A program made the translations under genes and the position numbers. Under the pieces are notes generated by a model. That model was not told the DNA's origin, ran no database searches, and saw only the letters and a list, made by a program, of their open reading frames with translations. From Elmis aenea (Eukaryota > Arthropoda > Insecta > Coleoptera > Elmidae), in contig OX393577.1 in assembly GCA_947652605.1 (NCBI GenBank), forward strand, positions 21,579,466 through 21,643,465: a stretch of 64,000 nt of DNA, given 5' to 3'. Each line of letters begins with the position of its first letter. The stretch's first letter is position 1. Positions 57,320 through 64,000 of this stretch are shown in pieces.

Positions 57320-58534
57320 CGAGGTGTTCAAATTTAACTCGGATTTTTTTTGTAACGCTTTATTTAAACAAAATTATTACAAAACAACACACTATTTTTC
57401 GACGTACTCTCCTTCTAACTCTATGCACGTTTGCCTTCTTCTAAGAAGGTCCAAACACCTTTTTTTTAAAAAGTTTTTGGTTGCGTTCTTAGCCAGTCTT
57501 GCACAAAGATTGTCACAGTATCATTATGTTCAAATCTTTTGCCACCTAAGGCTTCTTCAAGAGGTCCAAACAGATGAAAGTTGTAAGGTGACAAGTCAGG
57601 ACTGGATGGTGGGTGAGGTAGTGTTTGTCAATGCAATTTAGCTAGTGTGTTCTGAGAGCTATATGACGGGCGTTATTGTGAGGAAAAATCGTGCTTCTTA
57701 TCGATAGGCTTCGCCTTTTTGATCTAAAAGCGGGTTTAACTCCTCCTGATAACACTTGAGTGTAATAATTGGCATTCATTTTTCGGCGTTCGAGCAAAAA
57801 ATCGGTTCATACCACACCTGCTGTATCCCAAAAGACGGTACCTAGCCATAATCTTCCCGGCTGAACAAATGACTTTTGATTTTTGGATTTTGGGGAACTT
57901 GTGCCATTTCATGCTTGATCGCTTTGACTAATAAAATAACGAAACAAGGTTTGTTACATGTAAGAAAGTTGTACAGAAACGCTTCTCCTTCTTGTTCAAA
58001 TCGGTTTAAAAGCTCTGTTGACAATTGAACTAATCTTTGTTTCATAGAAAGCAGTCTTGGGACCATTTGGCAGAAACGTGCTTGCTATTTTATCTACACA
58101 TATCCGTCGATCATTACGGATAAGCTCGTTAATTTGCTAAATATTTGCATCGGTAACGCAATATCATGCTCATCTCACATAAGTCAGATTTTCGACACGT
58201 TCTCGACCTTCCTGAAATCTTTGACACTAGTGGTTCACTTGACTCTTTGAAATGGAGTTTTCACCATATTGTTGACTAAGTTTTGCAAGAATTTCAGCGG
58301 GTTTAAGTTTTCGTAGCAAAGAAATTTGATAAGAATAGGTACGTTGCGCAACAGTGTTATGAACTGGTTGCTCTGTTACATAGTTGACAAGACTAAACAA
58401 AAACAATTAAAACAACAATACAGCGCGTACGGCTTGTAGATAGTCTACTACATTACTGAAAAAAATCGATTTTCAATTGAGCAATTTTCTGGGGTCAAGG
58501 AACAAAATTTCTGTATAAATTTGAACCATCCTGG
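57320..58534. mobile_element. Full-length mariner element, 1.2 kb, inactive
   Basis: Ends CGAGGTGTTCAAATTTA and, complemented, CCAGGATGGTTCAAATTTA; TA at 57318-57319 and 58535-58536. The size and TIR length (~28 bp, imperfect) are normal for mariner. The transposase runs on the minus strand and is described separately. Confidence 0.9.
57470..58390 (-). pseudogene. Mariner transposase with all three catalytic Asp positions read as Asn
   Basis: From ~58380: RTYSYQISLLRKLKPAEILA and KLSQQYGENSISKSQV (N-terminal HTH), then KMVPRLLSMKQRLVQLSTEL and NRFEQEGEAFLYNFLT, followed by CNKP where relatives have (G/C)DET: first Asp is AAC. Then SKRSSMKWHKFPK, SKVICSAGKIMA, TVFWDTAGVV, MNANYYTQVLSGG, IFPHNNAR where relatives have LLHDNAR: second Asp is AAC/AAT class. 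Finally SSPDLSPYNFHLFGPLEEAL where relatives have APxDYHLF: third Asp is AAC. Ends in GGKRFEHNDTVTIF. There are several frameshifts, so loss of function is certain regardless of the substitutions. Confidence 0.85.
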
Positions 58535-58536
58535 TA

Positions 58537-59112
58537 TATCTCACTCCTAGCCATTTTCTAATTTTAGTTTTGCTAATATTATACATAAGCCAACAACCCC
58601 CATGTTCTTAAATTTAACTCAACCACCATTGAAAATAAAAATTCTCACTAAAACATCTAAATACATACTTAAATTTTATTTTATTTTATTGTTACTCATT
58701 TTAGTCATTTACAGTTTGTAAAAGGATGAGCGTGTATTGAAATCTCCACATCTACATTAATATACTCACAACTACCTTAATTCATTTAAACTTGCTACTT
58801 TAAGTAAAACAAATGTGTACAAATCCCGCCCACGTTCAAAAACTTTACGAGCCATATATTACTTAGCAAAAGGAAACGAAAAGAACACCTGTACGTTCTC
58901 AACAGCATAGGAAACAAATTTTACTTTTTCATAGAACATGAACACATAACTTATTGCCTCTAAATTTATGAAGCAGCAATTATACCCTGGTAAAGTTGAC
59001 GTGAAACAACTGCAGTCATTCATCTGCTTTAGGAAATTATAGATGATAAACCACAAGCGTTGCGTTATTCGTGCTACGATAACACAAAACAGATTCCATA
59101 AATAGTAAAGTA
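58537..59112. other. AT-rich DNA, no gene
   Basis: A 108-codon minus frame (58859-59185) is rich in C, F and Y and crosses a MITE end; I do not regard it as a gene. Confidence 0.45.
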
Positions 59113-59655
59113 TACATGAATAAAAGGCCATGTAAATTATATGAATACATTTTATTAACGATACAGGGTGTTTTAGGATAAGCATGAGGCACGAGCAAAC
59201 GGTGTGGAAAAATACAACTTTATGTCACAACTCGAATTTCGAATTTTTTTTTCGAAAAATTGTCTAGGACACCGCATTCTTATTAAAATGTGCCGGTAGA
59301 ACTTCAAAATTATTTTTCTTTATTTTCATAAAGAAGCGAGATATAGTCATAAAACGAAAAGTCGAAAAATCGAGTTATCGGTGATAACTCGTAAACAAAA
59401 GACGATAACCAATTTTAGTTTTCACCATTAACTTTTTCTCGAAAAAATAAATAGAGGAAGCGGGGTCCGTTTTTCGATACCTCTTAATAGCTACCGAGAT
59501 TCCCTATGAAAACGTCGAAATTTGCCCACCCTGTACATTTATGTTTTTAAATCAAACTAGTACCTTTTACCATAACTTTCATTTTGCTATAATATCAGAC
59601 ACCCTATACATGAATAAAAGGCAATCCAATTACATGAACAAATTTTATAAACAAT
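59113..59655. repeat. Direct repeat pair (~48 bp) bracketing a mariner-type MITE
   Basis: TATACATGAATAAAAGGC begins at 59111 and again at 59606, and similarity (~85 percent) continues through ATGAAYAMATTTTATWAAC. The MITE and ~70 bp of flank lie between the two copies. The pair is too long and diverged to be a simple target duplication. Confidence 0.7.
59164..59533. mobile_element. Mariner-type MITE or two fused ends, 370 bp
   Basis: CAGGGTGTTTTAGG at 59164 and CCACCCTG ending 59533 are each next to TA (59162-59163; 59534-59535). Only the outer 7 bp are inverted, so these may be ends of two different elements. A further end, CAGACACCCTATA, lies at 59598-59609. Internal GAGTTATCGGTGATAACTC is a perfect hairpin. 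Confidence 0.6.
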
Positions 59656-60062
59656 ACTTTGCCCGCGTGCACAAGCGATGCAAATTTCTGTAATCGTCTG
59701 ACTAGTTGTAATGGATTAGGTGCGGTTATAAAGAAGTCAGAAACACAAGAATACCTTAACTGGATGTCGAATAACATCAGTTTGTACCTTAATTGGAAAG
59801 GGACACGGCCCACTTGGACAATATATCAACACAACGGTGAATATCGGATATCACCCAGCGGGGAAGTTCAGTAGTCCTGTCTGTCGCTACAAAAACCCGT
59901 AAATATTGATGTTTATCGAAAAGTCCCTTCATATATCAAGAGTAATAGCTCGTAATAACACCATGGAGTAAATATCTGTTTATATTAAACTCGCTAAGAG
60001 TTATATTTAACAGTCGTTATACAACATTATGTCCTGTACCTGATATGTATAACTTTCTTTTA
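59656..60062. other. Stretch with an unexplained open plus frame
   Basis: A 71-codon plus frame at 59659-59874 contains LNWMSNNISLYLNWKGTRPT and IYQHNGEYRISPSGEVQ. It is protein-like but unsupported by splice sites or motif, and a minus frame over part of it is also open. Confidence 0.3.
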
Positions 60063-60215
60063 CTAGACGGCCCAAGCGAAGAATGAAGTATTCCAGTAAT
60101 CAATTTCTGTAAGATAGGCATCTTCATCATTATCAAGTTCTAATTTGATAAGTCGGTTATTACCTTCAAAGTGATTTAATGATGTTACAACACAAAACAC
60201 CTGCTGACGGACATT
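60063..60215 (-). CDS. Probable 3'-terminal exon of an unidentified minus-strand gene
   Basis: Minus strand: the acceptor is AAATTTAGGTGTTTAG, then 50 codons and a stop at 60063-60065. It begins NVRQQVFCVVTSLNHFEGNN, continues RLIKLELDNDEDAYLTEIDY and ends WNTSFFAWAV. The acidic, varied composition is unlike the AT-driven frames around it. It starts in phase 0 if that acceptor is used; an acceptor nine bases later (GTCAGCAG) keeps frame. The upstream exon would lie to the right; I did not find it with confidence. Family unknown. Confidence 0.5.
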   Translation of the reverse strand, partial: NVRQQVFCVVTSLNHFEGNNRLIKLELDNDEDAYLTEIDYWNTSFFAWAV

Positions 60216-60743
60216 CTAAACACCTAAATTTTGGGTAACAGACGGAAGTTAACACTTATATGTTCGAAAAAGGTTGTTCTATTTTACTTTCTTTTAATTG
60301 CAGCAACACATTCGGGTTATATTTAAAACAAAATTAGTGTTAAAATTTGAAATTTGGTTAGAAAATACCTTTTTATCCTGAAATTAGGGATATCCATCGT
60401 TATAAAAATTTTTAAACCTAAGTAATTTTAACGCAATACAACAACATTTCAATGTGATTATTATTTGATAAGCTAATGGTAATAAATATAATTACTATAG
60501 ACCATTTTTCATAAACAAATGTGGTTAATTGCTGGATAAACAATCAATATTTGATAAATGCTTGAATTATTTGAGTGATTGGTTCATGTAACATGTTTGT
60601 GTTACAGTAACACAAACATATTTATTTAAAAATTACTCAGTTTTCTCATGAAAAGTATGTTGAAGAAACGTAAGACTGGTTTTGAAAGCATCGTCTCTGT
60701 GTCAGTAGTTTAATTGTAAATTCTTTTTTAATTAAAAAGGGTG
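60216..60743. other. AT-rich DNA, no gene called
   Basis: A strong plus-strand acceptor (TTTTACTTTCTTTTAATTGCAG) at 60303 opens 25 codons, QHIRVIFKTKLVLKFEIWLE, to a stop at 60379; it conflicts in strand with the exon at 60063 and is not called. Confidence 0.4.
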
Positions 60744-60745
60744 TA

Positions 60746-61012
60746 CAGGGTGGACCAAATTCGGGTATCTCGGTTACCGTAATAGTTACCGAAAATCTGA
60801 TATCGGTCTCTTGGAATATTTGTTTAACAGAAGAACGCTTATTATGTAATCAGATAATTTCTATCGTTTTCTGTTGTGGCACTTCATACGAAAAATGAAA
60901 TTTTATCATTTTTGAACATTTGTTAAAACTTCCTTATTTATAAAATAGAAAGAAATGTTACAAAGGTTTTTATACAGACTTTCATGCGTACCTAATTTAA
61001 AAACATATTTGT
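60746..61012. mobile_element. Half of a mariner-type MITE
   Basis: CAGGGTGGACCAAATTCGGG follows TA at 60744-60745. No matching right end; the next element begins at 61017 and may have truncated it. Confidence 0.6.
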
Positions 61013-61016
61013 TATG

Positions 61017-62029
61017 CCGGGTGTAAATGAAGTTTGGTACACCCCCTTGTTTACTTTAGTTTTAATTTTAGATAAATGTAAGTTTAGATATGTGCAAAAA
61101 TTCGGGCTTTTTGAACACATGCACAAAATTATTGTTCCTTTTGTTTCGCCGGTAATGACCCCAACTTTGTTATTTTAAATGAAACACCCTGTATATTTTT
61201 ACATTTTTGGAAAGAAGAAGCGATTCTGGATACAACTGCACTATTTTGGTCTATTTTTATAACCTTAAATAATTTTTGAATCAAAATTTAATTTTTTATT
61301 AGGTTTTAATTTAATGACGGTGTAATCGTTTTTTTACCACCGCAATGACATACAAACACGTAAATAAGCATTTGTTTGTTTCCACAGCGTTCTTCCGTGG
61401 CACATTTGTTTTTGTTTTGAATGATTTGTTTTGTTGCAGTTATGCACAGTCTACTGCGATTAACAGGATGTCTTAATAAATCTTTACAATAAATTGAAGT
61501 TTTTAAATCAGACTCTTAATAAAAATACAAGTTATTGGTATCAATGGATTCGTTAGAAGATGCTCCATTTAAATAACCGCTTGTACTACCATAGTTCCAT
61601 TTAAAAAAATGGACTTTTTGTTAAAATACCGATTCCGCAACCTTCAAAGCCGATTAAAGTAACCTAAATGTCAATTAAAATGTACAAAAACCTTTTTTAG
61701 ACATAACAAAATTCAATTTATGCAGGTCACGGCACACTTAATAAAAAATTAAATTTTGGTTCAAAAATTATTGGAGGTTATAAAAATTAACCAAAACAGG
61801 GCAGTTGTTTCCAAAATCGCTTCCTCTTCCCAAAAATGTAAAAATTTACAGTGTGTTCCAGTTAAAATAACAAAGTTGGGGTCATTTCCGGCCAAACCGG
61901 AAGTAGAACAATTGTGTGCATGTATTCAAAAAGCCCGTTTTTTGCACATATCACATGTCTAAAATTGCATTTATCTAAAATCAAAACTAAAGAAAAAAAA
62001 GGGATGTACCACACTTTATTTACACCCGG
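61017..62029. mobile_element. Foldback MITE, 1.0 kb, arms ~300 bp
   Basis: CCGGGTGTAAATGAAGTTTG at the left mirrors TTTATTTACACCCGG at the right; TA at 62030-62031, decayed to TG on the left. Arms pair through the CCAACTTTGTTATTTTAAAT region and to ~61320 and ~61730. A second, internal pair of ends (ACACCCTGTA near 61186 and TACAGTGTGTTCC near 61848) lies within the arms, suggesting one element inside another before duplication. A relative is at 48779-48955. Confidence 0.85.
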
Positions 62030-62033
62030 TATA

Positions 62034-62589
62034 GAACCCCCAGTTGGCTATGGCTTTATATAATAGAGAATTTTAGCTTTTCAAAAATATATAGTTTCAT
62101 ATATATGTATATGTGTTGGTTGCAAAAATAAGCGAGATATGGCCAATTTTGTAAAAACTTTCCTATTTAGGTTGTGATTTCATACACAAGTGATATTTGC
62201 AATTATTATTAAACAAGTAAACGTTATTTCCAAGTAAATTCTACAGCAGTCGCTAAGTTTTTATCACTTACAATGTAGTAGCATAATTCTAACATATTAA
62301 ACTTTTTAAAGTGTTTAAATTTAGCCATGTTCACAACACCATACAAACAGATAAAAAATACACGGATTTGCTTAAAAGTTAAAAAATTTACTTGGAAATG
62401 ACGTTTGGTTGTTTAATAATTGCTAACATCACTTGTTTACGAAATCATAGCAAACATTGATGGGAAAGTTTTTACAAAATTGGCCATATCTCGATTATTT
62501 TTTGCAACAAATATATGAAATTTATTTATTTTTAAAAAGCTTGGTAAGAAAATTCTCAATCATATAAAGTCATGGCCAACTAGGGTTCC
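62034..62589. mobile_element. Foldback MITE, 556 bp
   Basis: GAACCCCCAGTTGGCTATGG mirrors CATGGCCAACTAGGGTTCC; TA at 62032-62033 and 62590-62591. Arms of ~230 bp pair (AAAATTGGCCATATCTCG; ACTTGGAAATAACGTTTG-like). It sits four bases from the end of the 61017-62029 element, so it inserted at or beside that element's TA. Confidence 0.88.
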
Positions 62590-62591
62590 TA

Positions 62592-64000
62592 TTTATAAAA
62601 ATATAAGTTTACTTCATATCTCGAAAACTAAGGTCTCTAAAATGAGTTTAATTTTGTTTTAAAATTATTTGATTATTTAAGTGATTCATGTATTATTATA
62701 AATAAGCTTAATTAAAAATATTCCATTATTTTATTGAAGGAACTCTTATTGAATTATTTTAAGACTCTAGTCTCTTTAGCAGTTGCAGTATTATTTGTTT
62801 ACATATTTATATTGTTACGAACATTTTTTTTAACGTTAAATAATCATTAAAATATTGTTATAAAAGCGATTACAAAAATTAGATATTAGTAAATTTATAA
62901 TTAAGAGATATTATACTCAAATTATTATTATAATACAGTATTAGAATAATAATCCCAGAAAATTATACTAATCCATTTTTCTACTTCCGTTCAAACTAAA
63001 AATCCTAAATTGGAAATAATCCGTTTATAGTAAAAGTCAAATCCTTGAATATTAAACAAAACATGTCGTGATAAAATCGCCAATACTCTAAATGGATAAA
63101 CGAAAGATCAGTTTCATGCTAGATTGAATGTTGTCACGAGTGACCTATTTTGCAAAAAGCACGTTTTATGGAACCCCATTGTATATGTTCATTCAGACTG
63201 CATTAGTTAATCAGCTTCATTCTCATAATAACATCTTACAAAAAGTAATTTTTTTACATTATAATAAACTTTACATGCGAGTTTTAGTAATCATATTCTT
63301 TAATATTTATAGACTAGACGATCTTAATCAACTTATTTAATAATAACATAATTTATTAGTTCAAAGATGCAAAACTTGATACGAAGAGGTCGAAATACAA
63401 GTATAATTAGATCTTAAACATTTATAGTAAAATTAATTTAAATATGAATATGATAGAACACGTAATACAAATTAATAATCGAGTAATTACAGTATAAACA
63501 TAAAAATACATGCTAGGGGCGTGCATTAATCAACCAACAACAGGCTGAAAGTTGGTAAGATGTCCGGCTTGTTTTAAATCGTTTATAAAATAAATAAATG
63601 AAACATATGAGCAGTAGGACTAATAGAACAACTGTTCTGAATAAGCTGCTCAATTAATTAATATTCTAAAGTAATTCGATACGTACTTAAAGCAGGTAAG
63701 AAGTTTTGGTCAATTTAAAACGGTACATATTAATAATTTTCGGCTTGACTATGAATAATGAATCACCAGAAGTCGTGAAACTAGTTTGGTACAAAAAATT
63801 TCAGCATCAATTAAATGTGTAACAACAAGAAGCAAAACAGCAAACGTAAAAATTAGTGGGTTATCAAAAAGGTGCCCATAAATCTGCCAAACTTCAATTA
63901 GGGTGTGCTCCCAATTAATTGTATTTAAAAAAAAAGAAAATTTCAACCCAAATCGGATTATAAAAGTTGCGGTATTACGGACTATTGAAATAAAAGGCAG
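62592..64000. other. AT-rich DNA, no gene recognised
   Basis: Several open frames of 60-70 codons are rich in F, I, K, L and N as expected from base composition. One minus frame (63749-63946) contains WQIYGHLFDNPLIFTFAVLL, a possible membrane segment, but nothing supports it further. Confidence 0.4.

Noticed and set aside
58859..59185. 108-codon minus frame resembling a membrane protein
   Set aside because: Its N-terminus lies inside a MITE terminal repeat and the composition (F, Y, C, I rich) fits AT-rich chance translation.
60304..60381. Plus-strand terminal exon after TTTTACTTTCTTTTAATTGCAG
   Set aside because: Only 25 codons, dominated by F, K, L, and on the opposite strand to the better-supported exon next to it.

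Overview
The window looks like a stretch of a large, AT-rich, repeat-laden insect genome (very probably an insect, possibly a beetle; the order is an inference). The evidence is the transposon fauna: Tc1 and mariner relatives with TA target duplications, long-TIR elements coding a two-domain HTH/DDE transposase of the insect 'DUF4817' type, piggyBac, hAT and Harbinger-like derivatives, and 5'-truncated Jockey/CR1/RTE-like LINEs, plus short CCTAA runs like the insect telomere motif. There are no bacterial operons, rRNA or tRNA genes that I can recognise.

The most gene-like content is a set of five short plus-strand exons (4751-4831, 9097-9150, 10607-10838, 30403-30445, 34232-34343). Each has a good acceptor, an open frame and, except the last, a donor, and all splice phases agree (0-0, 0-0, 0-1, 1-2, 2-stop). 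I read them as the 3' part of one host gene spread over about 30 kb, with introns filled by transposons. I do not recognise the protein. A 116-bp hairpin MITE with a perfect 9-bp target duplication sits in the last exon five codons before its apparent original stop and supplies a new stop. A separate well-supported terminal exon lies on the minus strand at 60063-60215.

Layout. 1-3.7 kb: Tc1 and psq-HTH transposase remnants, then a 253-bp tandem array that runs into a foldback MITE sharing its end. 5.3-7.3 kb: complete long-TIR element with an internally deleted transposase. 7.8-8.3 kb: piggyBac remnant. 10.9-16.8 kb: foldback MITEs and a hAT element carrying a second hAT element with an 8-bp duplication. 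18.1-22.0 kb: a four-layer nest (mariner split by a tandem array, interrupted by a TIR element, interrupted by a LINE). 23.4-34.5 kb: hairpin elements, LINE ends, hAT derivatives and a near-intact long-TIR element at 31.6-33.5 kb. 34.8-40.6 kb: element with ~490-bp inverted ends and about 24 copies of a 140-bp satellite. 41.2-44.0 kb: 18 copies of a 153-bp satellite in a two-unit alternation. 45.0-48.1 kb: 3.1-kb foldback element with an 11-bp target duplication, whose arms are tandem arrays carrying about 14 TGACGTCA palindromes. 48.2-64 kb: further foldback MITEs, an RTE-like LINE with a Harbinger-like insertion, a full-length mariner with all three catalytic aspartates replaced by asparagine, and long stretches without recognised features.

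The recurring theme is that terminal sequences of inverted-repeat transposons have been amplified into tandem satellites, at least in three places, with higher-order periodicity in two.
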